This document shows positions 18,269 to 26,273 of a stretch of 57,366 bases of DNA, in pieces (position 1 is the first letter of the stretch; every line of letters starts with the position of its first letter). The position numbers were made by a program, and so were the translations under genes. Source of the stretch: an uncultured Bacilli bacterium (lineage in GTDB: Bacteria; Bacillota_I; Bacilli_A; RF39; UBA660); assembly GCA_944351765.1 (NCBI GenBank), contig CALVPR010000003.1:1-57366 (forward strand), read 5' to 3'. A model generated the notes under the pieces. The model was given only the letters and a program-made list of their open reading frames with translations, ran no database searches and had not been told where the DNA came from.

Positions 18269-19138
18269 ATGGATAAAACAACAAGAACGTTATTAGTAAG
18301 TATTATTGTTAACATGGCATTAGTTATAAGTAAGTTGATAATAGGTTTTTTAGGTAGTTCAAGAGCTTTAATTGCAAATGGTATTCATTCTTTAACAGAT
18401 ATGATAACTGATATAATAGCAATTGTAGGTAATAATTTATCTAGAAAACCTGCTGATACTAGACATCCTTATGGTTATGGTCAAATAGAGTATGTTACTA
18501 ATATTATTATGGGATTAACTATCCTAATATTAGGAGTCACCCAAATATTTAGTGCTTTTTCTAGTAATATTGATATGCCTAGTAATATAATAATTTATGT
18601 TAGTATTATTGCTATGGTGGTAAAATATACTTTATCTAGATATATAACACTTAAAGGTAAAAAATATAAAAGTGGTTTGTTAATAGTATCTGGATTTGAA
18701 TCTAAAGCTGATGCTTTAACTACTTTATTTGTAATTATATCCGCTTTATTATCAAAATTAACTGTGTATAATGAATTATATAAATATTCTGATAATGTTT
18801 GTACATTTGTAATAGGATTATATATTTCCTATGTATCATTAAAAATATTAAAGGAAAATGCTTTTGATTTAATTGATAAAGTTGAAGATAATCAAGAATT
18901 AATAAATAAAATTAAAAAGAAAATACTTAAAAATATTGAAATAAAAGATGTAACTAGTTTATCTTTAATTAAGTATGGAACTTATTATACTGCTAATGTA
19001 GAAATTGCTCTTAATAAAAATACTAAACTAAAAGATATTGAAGAGATAAATAAAAAATTAGAAAAACAATTAGTAAATAGAAGAACTAGAATATCATATT
19101 TAGTACTTAGTACTAAAGTATATGAAGGAAGTGAATAG
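18269..19138 (+). CDS. Cation diffusion facilitator (CDF) metal exporter
   Basis: A 289-aa membrane protein with about six helices and a short C-terminal cytoplasmic domain. CDF hallmarks are ALIANGIHSLTDMITDI in TM2 and FESKADALTT in TM5. The TM2 metal site is H/D, while in TM5 the usual His/Asp-x3-Asp reads Glu-x3-Asp. That combination is uncommon, so the metal (Zn, Mn or Fe) cannot be assigned. AGAGGTGATTTA precedes the ATG, 10 nt after polA and 1 nt before mutM. Confidence 0.88.
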   Translation: MDKTTRTLLVSIIVNMALVISKLIIGFLGSSRALIANGIHSLTDMITDIIAIVGNNLSRKPADTRHPYGYGQIEYVTNIIMGLTILILGVTQIFSAFSSNIDMPSNIIIYVSIIAMVVKYTLSRYITLKGKKYKSGLLIVSGFESKADALTTLFVIISALLSKLTVYNELYKYSDNVCTFVIGLYISYVSLKILKENAFDLIDKVEDNQELINKIKKKILKNIEIKDVTSLSLIKYGTYYTANVEIALNKNTKLKDIEEINKKLEKQLVNRRTRISYLVLSTKVYEGSE

Positions 19139-19139
19139 T

Positions 19140-19976
19140 ATGCCAGAACTACCAGAAGTAGAAACAGTAAAAGAAACACTTAAATTAAAATTAATTGGTA
19201 AAAAGATAAAAGATGTTAAGGTATATTATGACGGTATAATAGCATACCCGGAAGTAAAAGAATTTTCTAAACAAATAAAAAATTTACCTATTAAAGATAT
19301 AAAAAGAAGAGGTAAATGGTTAATGTTTGATTTAGATAAGTATTACTTATTATCACATTTAAGAATGGAAGGAAAGTACTTTTTTAAGAATAAAGAAGAT
19401 AAACTAGATAATCATGAACATGTTGTTTTTACATTGGACGATGATGAAGAATTAAGATATAGAGATACTAGAAAATTTGGTAAAATGTATTTAATTAAAA
19501 AAGAAGATATTAATAGTATTGGACCAATTAAAGATTTAGGATTAGAACCTTGGGATGATAGTTTAACTAAAGAATATCTTAGAAGTAAATATAAAAATAA
19601 AAAGTTACCAATAAAGACCGTATTACTTGATCAAAGTATTATTGTAGGTATTGGTAATATTTATGCTGATGAAATACTATTTTTATCTGAGTTGAATCCT
19701 TTAATTAAATGTTGTGATTTAAAAGATAATGATTTAGATAATATAATTAAATATACAAAAGAAGTATTAGAGAAAGCAATTAAATTAGGGGGAACTACAA
19801 TTAGAACTTATACTTCTGTTGATGGTGTTCATGGTAGATTTCAAAATGAATTATTAATTCATGGAAAAGATAAAGACGTATGTCCTAATTGTGGACAACC
19901 AGTAGCAAAAATAAGAGTAGGGGGAAGAGGTACTTACTATTGTATTAATTGCCAAAAGGATATTTATGAAAAGTAA
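19140..19976 (+). CDS. mutM: Formamidopyrimidine-DNA glycosylase
   Basis: A 278-aa bifunctional glycosylase/AP lyase that removes 8-oxoguanine and Fapy lesions. The N-terminus is exactly MPELPEVETV, with the catalytic Pro and Glu exposed after Met removal, which fixes the start. The H2TH region includes GIGNIYADEILF. The C-terminal zinc finger has CPNCG at its start and CINC at its end. The polA neighbour is a common pairing in Bacillota. Confidence 0.96.
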   Translation: MPELPEVETVKETLKLKLIGKKIKDVKVYYDGIIAYPEVKEFSKQIKNLPIKDIKRRGKWLMFDLDKYYLLSHLRMEGKYFFKNKEDKLDNHEHVVFTLDDDEELRYRDTRKFGKMYLIKKEDINSIGPIKDLGLEPWDDSLTKEYLRSKYKNKKLPIKTVLLDQSIIVGIGNIYADEILFLSELNPLIKCCDLKDNDLDNIIKYTKEVLEKAIKLGGTTIRTYTSVDGVHGRFQNELLIHGKDKDVCPNCGQPVAKIRVGGRGTYYCINCQKDIYEK

Positions 19977-20652
19977 TTATTTGATAGATAAACATATTGA
20001 AAAATTATATAGATATGGATATACTGACTTTTTGTTACCAAATGAATTTTTACAAGTAAAAAATAAGTTAAAGAAAACAGAATATGATGTATATAAACCA
20101 TATATTGATAGTGAAAAAGTAATACTTTATAGAAAGATAAAACCAGAAATAGTATTATACAAGATTATTTGTAGTGAACCTTTAAGACATCAAGATATAT
20201 TAGGAACTTTATTTTCTCTTAATTTAAGTATATATGTATATGGAGATATAATTATAGATGGTAATAATTATTATTTGTTTGTATTACCTACACTAACTAA
20301 TTATTTAGAAAGTAATTTAACTAAAATAAAAAACATTCCTATAACTTTAGAAAAAGAAAATTTATCTATTATAGAAAATTATAAAAGAGAATATAAAGAA
20401 CATGAAATTATTGTAACTAGCCTTAGAATAGATACAGTAATTTCTGGAATAACTGGATTATCAAGAACAATGGTAATTTCTAAAATCAAAAATAAAGAAG
20501 TGTACTTAAATTATGAAATTTTAACAAATAATTCTTATGTTTTAAAAGAAAATGATATTTTTAGTATTAGGAAATATGGAAAATATAAATATAATAAAAT
20601 ATTAAAAAATACTAAAAAAGGGAAATTGTTAATAAATTGTTTTAAATATTGA
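19966..20652 (+). CDS. ylmH: S4-domain RNA-binding protein, YlmH-like
   Basis: A 228-aa protein. An N-terminal region containing YTDFLLPNEF matches the YlmH block that usually reads TPFLDP. A C-terminal S4 RNA-binding domain (about 145-215) follows, with SLRIDTVISGITGLSRTMV and LKENDIFSIRKYGKYKY. YlmH proteins bind ribosomal RNA or tRNA and are linked to cell-division gene clusters or ribosome rescue. Here the gene overlaps mutM by 11 nt instead of sitting in a division cluster. Assignment rests on domain order; divergence is high. Confidence 0.75.
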   Translation: MKSNYLIDKHIEKLYRYGYTDFLLPNEFLQVKNKLKKTEYDVYKPYIDSEKVILYRKIKPEIVLYKIICSEPLRHQDILGTLFSLNLSIYVYGDIIIDGNNYYLFVLPTLTNYLESNLTKIKNIPITLEKENLSIIENYKREYKEHEIIVTSLRIDTVISGITGLSRTMVISKIKNKEVYLNYEILTNNSYVLKENDIFSIRKYGKYKYNKILKNTKKGKLLINCFKY

Positions 20653-20673
20653 TAAAAATTTATCAATTTTTTT
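20648..20673 (+). terminator. Terminator of the polA-CDF-mutM-ylmH operon
   Basis: ATTGATAAA and TTTATCAAT pair around AA, followed by a run of T. The stop codon of the preceding gene lies in the stem. Confidence 0.8.
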
Positions 20674-20832
20674 GTTTATAAATAATATTTTTTAAAATAA
20701 ACAAATGTTCTGCTATTTTACACAATATGTAAAATAGAATGTTACCATATTTGCAACAAATCAATATTTTAGATAACCATTTGTTGACAACTATTACTAT
20801 ATGTGATAATTTCAAGTTAGAGGTGGTAATTA
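20674..20832. promoter_or_regulatory. Regulatory interval with nested inverted repeats before the 140-aa protein
   Basis: CTATTTTACA-N5-TGTAAAATAG (20713-20737) is a perfect 10-bp inverted repeat without a T-tract. Around it, ACAAATG (20701-20707) faces CATTTGT further downstream, just before TTGACA. TTGACA with TGTGATAAT forms the likely promoter, and AGAGGTGG is the ribosome-binding site of the next gene. This looks like an operator or RNA structure rather than a terminator. Confidence 0.4.
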
Positions 20833-21255
20833 ATGGCAAGATTAAATAATATTGATAAAATAATCAAAGAATTGGAAAGGCAAGATTGCCTAAAAGAATT
20901 TATTAATTTAACTTTTAATTATAATTTACAAAAAGATGATAATATAGAAGTTTATGTTCAGCATATAAACGATAATGATATTATATATGTTTATCAAATA
21001 GGTAGTAAAAATAGAATTGAATTTTTTGACTTTTTTATGACTGATAATAAAATTTATTTAGAAAAAATAGTAAATAAAAATATTATAACTAATTATATCT
21101 ATATAAATAAATGTATAGAGCTATATAATAGTAAAAAAATGATAAACAATTTAATTAGATTTACAGTATCATTTTATTTGGATAACAAAAAAAAGATATT
21201 GTTAGAATATCTTCCAAAGAATATAGTAGATATAATTATAAATATTAGTTCTTAA
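20833..21255 (+). CDS. Conserved-looking protein of unknown function, 140 aa
   Basis: I do not recognise this protein. It is soluble (no transmembrane segment), rich in Ile, Asn, Lys and Asp, and starts MARLNNIDKIIKELERQ behind a good AGAGGTGGTAATTA site. It predicts as mixed alpha/beta, with helical ends and central strands (IEVYVQHINDNDIIYVYQI). It is a single gene, convergent with tmcAL and overlapping it by 11 nt. Its own promoter and a strong upstream inverted repeat suggest specific regulation. Confidence 0.7.
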   Translation: MARLNNIDKIIKELERQDCLKEFINLTFNYNLQKDDNIEVYVQHINDNDIIYVYQIGSKNRIEFFDFFMTDNKIYLEKIVNKNIITNYIYINKCIELYNSKKMINNLIRFTVSFYLDNKKKILLEYLPKNIVDIIINISS

Positions 21256-22384
21256 TAATAGGTTTACTATTATATTCTAGTTTTATGAGTTCAAAATTAT
21301 TGGTAACAAACGCATAAATACTATTGGCTCTAAACTCTAAATCCAGTAAATTAGATATATTAGGTTTATATCTAGTTATAATAGGGATATTAATATCTTT
21401 TTTTATACTATTTAAATATTTTTGTCCAGCATTTGTGAATCCTAATAATCTTATGTAATCAATTTTTATACTTTGAGCTTCTTCTTTTGTAAAATTAGTA
21501 AGTATATGTAATAACATTCTATTTATCTTATTATAAGTGTATCTTTTAGTCTTTATATTCATAACAAGTTCATTATAATTTGAAGATTTATATATATTTT
21601 TAATTATTCTATTTTCTATTCCTTCATCAACTGTTTGATAATTATTTAATTTATTAGAGTTATTAATAATTTGATATTTTAAGTATGGATAAAAATCATT
21701 TAGAGATAAAAGTTTTAAATATTTGTAGGTATTATTAGGTATATAATTAGTAATATCATTTTTTTCTATTAATAATTTTCTAATTAAACTAGCATTAATA
21801 ATATTACTATTTATATCTTTACTATGATAATCATTAGTTCTTTTAATAGTTACAGGTGTTATTTTATAATCATTCTTTATAATTTCTTTTATGTAAGAAA
21901 GTCCTAGTAGATCATTGGGTTTATTAATTGTTGTATTTGTAATGTCACTTAAAGCTTTACTTAAAGCAGTAGGGTAATTAATACCATTATCTAAATAATT
22001 TTTTACTATATTATTATATTCTTTATTGTTTAGTTGAATATTAGCAAGATTAGTTAGTTCTTGGATATTATTACTTTCACTTCCAAATACTAAAGTATCT
22101 ATTTTTAAATGACTTAATATTTCTATTGCCCCTTTTGCAAATATATCAGACGATTGTGTTGCATACCCAAAAGGTAATTCGATAAAGATATCTACGCCAT
22201 AATCAAGAGCAATTTTTGTTTTATCCCATTTGTTTATAATCGATACGTCTCCTCTTTGAGTAAAATTTGAGGAACATACTACTATAATAATACTATGAGG
22301 ATACATTTCTTTAACCTTTTTTAATTGATATAAGTGCCCTAAATGGAAAGGATTATATTCACATACTATACCTATAACGTTCAT
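21245..22384 (-). CDS. tmcAL: tRNA(Met) cytidine acetate ligase
   Basis: A 379-aa nucleotidyltransferase-like enzyme that uses ATP and acetate to form N4-acetylcytidine at the wobble position of elongator tRNA-Met. The opening IGIVCEYNPFHLGHLYQL contains the HxGH adenylylation motif. SSNFTQRGDVSI, FIELPFGYATQSSDIFAKGA and VFGSESNN are the other family blocks. GGTGATTTT precedes the ATG. Its end overlaps the convergent 140-aa gene. Confidence 0.93.
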   Translation of the reverse strand: MNVIGIVCEYNPFHLGHLYQLKKVKEMYPHSIIIVVCSSNFTQRGDVSIINKWDKTKIALDYGVDIFIELPFGYATQSSDIFAKGAIEILSHLKIDTLVFGSESNNIQELTNLANIQLNNKEYNNIVKNYLDNGINYPTALSKALSDITNTTINKPNDLLGLSYIKEIIKNDYKITPVTIKRTNDYHSKDINSNIINASLIRKLLIEKNDITNYIPNNTYKYLKLLSLNDFYPYLKYQIINNSNKLNNYQTVDEGIENRIIKNIYKSSNYNELVMNIKTKRYTYNKINRMLLHILTNFTKEEAQSIKIDYIRLLGFTNAGQKYLNSIKKDINIPIITRYKPNISNLLDLEFRANSIYAFVTNNFELIKLEYNSKPIIKN

Positions 22385-22443
22385 AAAATCACCAGCATTA
22401 ATATATCATATTATTATAAATTTTACAAATAAAAAAGAAAACA

Positions 22444-22875
22444 TTAATTATTTTTCTTTTTAAATACAAATAATTTACTTAATACATAATTTAATACAAT
22501 TACAATAAATTGAGCAATTACTTTAGCAATTTTATCATTAATTAGTATTACTTTAACTGTTATAAACATAAATGCTAGTTCAATAAGTAAAGTAGTTATT
22601 CTTGAAGATACAAACATACTAAATACTTTTAATTCTTCTTTTTTATTAGAAGTTATAGTATTAAATACAAACTTTTTATTAGTGATATATGCAAATACAA
22701 CAGCACATATCCAAGATAAAACATTAGCAAGTATGAATAATATATTATTTTCTATATCTAAAATTAAAGAGAAAATGAAATAGGTAACAATACTTACTAC
22801 AGTAGTAAGAACTCCCACGATTAAATAGTTTATTATCTCTTGATATTTTTTATATAAATCAAATATTTTATTCAT
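22444..22875 (-). CDS. GtrA-family membrane protein (glycolipid flippase-like)
   Basis: A 143-aa protein with four predicted helices and the GtrA family opening INYLIVGVLTTVVSIVTYFI. GtrA proteins are thought to help flip polyprenyl-phosphate sugars across the membrane. It is the last gene of a four-gene minus-strand operon and overlaps the GtrB/CsbB-like gene by 8 nt. The likely role is delivery of lipid-linked sugar to the YfhO-type transferase on the outer face of the membrane. Confidence 0.88.
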   Translation of the reverse strand: MNKIFDLYKKYQEIINYLIVGVLTTVVSIVTYFIFSLILDIENNILFILANVLSWICAVVFAYITNKKFVFNTITSNKKEELKVFSMFVSSRITTLLIELAFMFITVKVILINDKIAKVIAQFIVIVLNYVLSKLFVFKKKNN

Positions 22876-23815
22876 CTTTTTTATCCTTTATATTAGTATC
22901 TTTAATTATATATATAGGTCTATTTTTTACTTCAAGATATACTTTAGATAGATACTGTCCAATAATACCAATACAGAATAATTGAATACCACTTACAAAG
23001 AAGATAATACACGCAAGGCTTGGCCAACCGGAAGTTGGATCTCCAAATATTAATGTTTTAACAATTATAAATATTATTAGAATAAATGATATTAAACAAA
23101 ATAGAACACCGATAATTGATGATACAATAAGTGGAGCAGTAGAGAATCCTACAATTCCATCAATGGCATAAGAAAATAGTTTCCAAAAATTCCATTTTGT
23201 AGTACCTGCAACTCTTTCTTGATTTTCAAATTCAATCCATTTTGTTTTAAAGCCAACAAAGCTAAATAATCCTTTAGAGTATCTATTATATTCTTTCATA
23301 TTAATAATAGCATTAACCATTTGTCTAGTCATAAGACGATAGTCTCTAGCACCTGCAACCATTTCTGTTTTAGATATTTTAGCAATTATTTTATAAAACC
23401 ACCTAGTAAATGTTTTTCTTAAAAACGAATAACCGTTTCTACTAGTGCTTTTTGTAGCAACACAATCATATCCTTCTTCAGTAATACCTTTAATCATTTC
23501 TGGCAAAAGAGAAGGGGGATCTTGCAAGTCAACATCCATTGTGGTTATATAGTCACCACTGCTAAGTTCTAATCCTGCATACATTGCAGCTTCTTTTCCA
23601 AAGTTTCTAGAAAAGTCAATAAATTTAACCCTTTTATCTTTTTTAGCAAGTTCTTTCATAATAGAAGCACTATTATCTTTTGAACCATCATTTACAAATA
23701 TAAATTCGAAATCATAATCTTTTATTTCCTTACTTGTTTTATTTATTTCTTCATAAAACAGTGGAATAGCTTCTTCTTCATTGTAACAAGGAACTACGAT
23801 ACTAATTTTTTTCAT
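22868..23815 (-). CDS. Polyprenyl-phosphate glycosyltransferase (CsbB/GtrB-like, GT2)
   Basis: A 315-aa membrane-bound GT2 enzyme that loads a sugar onto undecaprenyl phosphate. It has VPCYNEEEAIPLF, FVNDGSKDNS and the catalytic DVDLQDPP metal site, followed by two C-terminal helices. GGAGGAG precedes the ATG. B. subtilis CsbB and its relatives make the C55-P-GlcNAc used by YfhO/GtlB to decorate lipoteichoic acid. Here the gene lies directly between yfhO-like and gtrA-like genes, overlapping both. The sugar itself cannot be read from sequence. Confidence 0.92.
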   Translation of the reverse strand: MKKISIVVPCYNEEEAIPLFYEEINKTSKEIKDYDFEFIFVNDGSKDNSASIMKELAKKDKRVKFIDFSRNFGKEAAMYAGLELSSGDYITTMDVDLQDPPSLLPEMIKGITEEGYDCVATKSTSRNGYSFLRKTFTRWFYKIIAKISKTEMVAGARDYRLMTRQMVNAIINMKEYNRYSKGLFSFVGFKTKWIEFENQERVAGTTKWNFWKLFSYAIDGIVGFSTAPLIVSSIIGVLFCLISFILIIFIIVKTLIFGDPTSGWPSLACIIFFVSGIQLFCIGIIGQYLSKVYLEVKNRPIYIIKDTNIKDKKDE

Positions 23816-26273
23816 TTTTACTCCTCCAATCGAAAATAATAATTCCTATATATATTATAACACCAATTATACTAATAATTTTAGCAATATTACTAAACGG
23901 TGCAGTATAATTAATGGATATTTTATGTTCTCCTTTATTAATTTCAAAACCAATAAAAGCAGTATCTACTAATTCATAATCAATTTCTTTATTATCTAAT
24001 TTAATATTAAATCCTTTATCATAAGGAATACTTAGTATAAAGTAGCCATCTTCTTCGACATTGATGCTTCCATTGATATAATCTCCATAAGTAGTATTCT
24101 TATCAATTATAAAATTACTATGTGTATCGTTAATATTCTTAACTTTATCGTAATCCATGGTATATATTTTAATATTATTAATTTCATAATGACCTTTACT
24201 AAATGTTATATCTAAATTATTACTGTCTAATACATAATGGAATGTATAATTATTATTATGATATTTCCATCCTTTATAAGACAATGTATTTATGACATTA
24301 TTAATAGTAATAGTAGTATCTTTTTTATCATTATAATTCATATCAAAAGTAACAAATATAACTTTATCTTTAATACTATCATCAATTTTAATATTCATAG
24401 TACCATTGCTTTCTGAATCAATTATATACATATTATTTTCATTGTTAATAGTTAAATTACTATAACTTGTAAGATTTATTTGTCCATTATATTCATTAAC
24501 ATTACTTTTATATACATCGTCCATATCTTTATCTACAATAATATAATTTAATAAAGCATCAATTGTATATGGATAAGATAAACTATCGAATTCTTCTTTT
24601 GACATTAATTTATTGCTTGAGTATCCAATACTAAATACATCATTATTTACATATAAGTTATCGCTAACTAAATTATAACCTTTAATAGGGTACTTAGATA
24701 TTAAATATTTATTACCCATATATATATTAAATAAAGGGTTACTGCTTTGGGTAATCGTATGATAATCTTTATTATAAATTTCGTTACTAAATATATTTCT
24801 AACGAAGTTTATATAATACATATTTGAAGTAGAAGAATATATTGTACTTAAGTAATAATTATCTTCATATACATTATTAACATTTTCTAGAATATAAGAT
24901 AAGTTACCAACTCTATAAAATGAATCATCTGAAATGGAATTATTGCTTGTCTCTATGTTATTAAGTTCTTCTTTAGTAACTAATTTATCATCAGTATTTA
25001 TTGCAATACAATATCCCATACTAAGTAAAATAATTGGAATAATAACTATATATTCTTTTTTCTTTTTTTTGTATATTATAATGCTTCCAATTACAATTAT
25101 ATAATCAATTATAAAGAATATTAAATATTGAAAGTTTAAATTCATAAATATAATAATTATAAATACTATTAGAGATATAATTGTTAATTTTTTAGAATTA
25201 ATTTCCTTTTTTAATATTCTATTTATAGTGTTTGCAATTAAATATATACAAATTGGAATTAAAGGTATAAAACTTTTACCATCAATATACATAAATCCAT
25301 TTAATAAATAATTAAAAATAGGGAATATAATTAAAATACTAATAATAATACTTAACATTCGTAAATTCTTTTTATTACCAATAATATTTTCAATTAAACT
25401 AATTATAAAGATTGATGATAGACCAATACTATAAGATTTATACATAAATAAATTAATATCAATTTTAGGAATAAGTAGACTAAGAATATTGATACTAGTA
25501 TTTGTATCACTTCTTCCAGACATTAAAGTATACACAGTAGGAATAAGTAATATTGAAGATATTAAAATTGGTACTATAATTATTAATACAAACTTAAATC
25601 CTTCTTTAAAAAGATCTTTAAACTTACATTTAGGATTAATACTAATATATTTAAATAGTGCATAAATACATATAGTAACAAGAGCCCCAACACTGTAAAA
25701 ATAACTAGTTAAAATAATTAATAATACATTTAAAATTAAATGTTTTTTATCTTTAGTATCAAAGTATTTATCTACTGATAAAAGTGCTAATATAAGAAAT
25801 AACATATAATCGTTAAACATAATATGTCTATGAGTATGAAATATTATTGGGCCTGCTAGTAAGAAAATAAATGTTGAAATAAAAGCAACTTTACTAGAAA
25901 ATTTATTATTAATCCATTTATATAACATAATACAGCTTAATATTACAAGTAATATATTACTAATAATTATATAATCTATCATTTTTATAAAAGGGAATAG
26001 GCAAGATAATATAATAATCGGATTAAATAATCCATGATAAGATAAGTAATATATATTTTGTCCCCCACCTAAATTAAAAGCAAAATTAGGAAATAGGGAA
26101 TGGGTACTATAAAATAAATTTCTTAAATATTCGGGTATTCTAAAATGTTGACTTATCCAATCGACAGTTGAACCATAAGTATATCCCATTATATTAACAA
26201 CAATTATATATATTATAAAGAAAGAAAGAATAATACTTAAATTAATATAATCTTTTTTATTAAGTTTCTTCAT
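23802..26273 (-). CDS. yfhO: YfhO-family membrane glycosyltransferase (GT-C)
   Basis: An 823-aa polytopic protein. About 11-12 helices occupy residues 1-420, a large extracellular beta-rich region follows (about 430-795), and a last helix ends at IIFDWRS. The opening has MGYTYGSTVDWISQHFRIPEYLRNLFYST and NFAFNLGGGQNIYYLSYHGL, the conserved first-loop Asp and GGG block of YfhO proteins. In B. subtilis, YfhO transfers sugar from the lipid carrier made by CsbB to lipoteichoic acid outside the cell. It overlaps the gene before it and the gene after it by 14 nt each. Confidence 0.86.
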   Translation of the reverse strand: MKKLNKKDYINLSIILSFFIIYIIVVNIMGYTYGSTVDWISQHFRIPEYLRNLFYSTHSLFPNFAFNLGGGQNIYYLSYHGLFNPIIILSCLFPFIKMIDYIIISNILLVILSCIMLYKWINNKFSSKVAFISTFIFLLAGPIIFHTHRHIMFNDYMLFLILALLSVDKYFDTKDKKHLILNVLLIILTSYFYSVGALVTICIYALFKYISINPKCKFKDLFKEGFKFVLIIIVPILISSILLIPTVYTLMSGRSDTNTSINILSLLIPKIDINLFMYKSYSIGLSSIFIISLIENIIGNKKNLRMLSIIISILIIFPIFNYLLNGFMYIDGKSFIPLIPICIYLIANTINRILKKEINSKKLTIISLIVFIIIIFMNLNFQYLIFFIIDYIIVIGSIIIYKKKKKEYIVIIPIILLSMGYCIAINTDDKLVTKEELNNIETSNNSISDDSFYRVGNLSYILENVNNVYEDNYYLSTIYSSTSNMYYINFVRNIFSNEIYNKDYHTITQSSNPLFNIYMGNKYLISKYPIKGYNLVSDNLYVNNDVFSIGYSSNKLMSKEEFDSLSYPYTIDALLNYIIVDKDMDDVYKSNVNEYNGQINLTSYSNLTINNENNMYIIDSESNGTMNIKIDDSIKDKVIFVTFDMNYNDKKDTTITINNVINTLSYKGWKYHNNNYTFHYVLDSNNLDITFSKGHYEINNIKIYTMDYDKVKNINDTHSNFIIDKNTTYGDYINGSINVEEDGYFILSIPYDKGFNIKLDNKEIDYELVDTAFIGFEINKGEHKISINYTAPFSNIAKIISIIGVIIYIGIIIFDWRSKNEKN

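Noticed and set aside
16182..18284. Minus-strand open frames opposite polA
   Set aside because: polA is intact and conserved; these frames have no start signals.
24052..24062. A TTCGACA (Spo0A-box-like) sequence
   Set aside because: It lies inside the yfhO-like coding sequence, far from a start, and is single.
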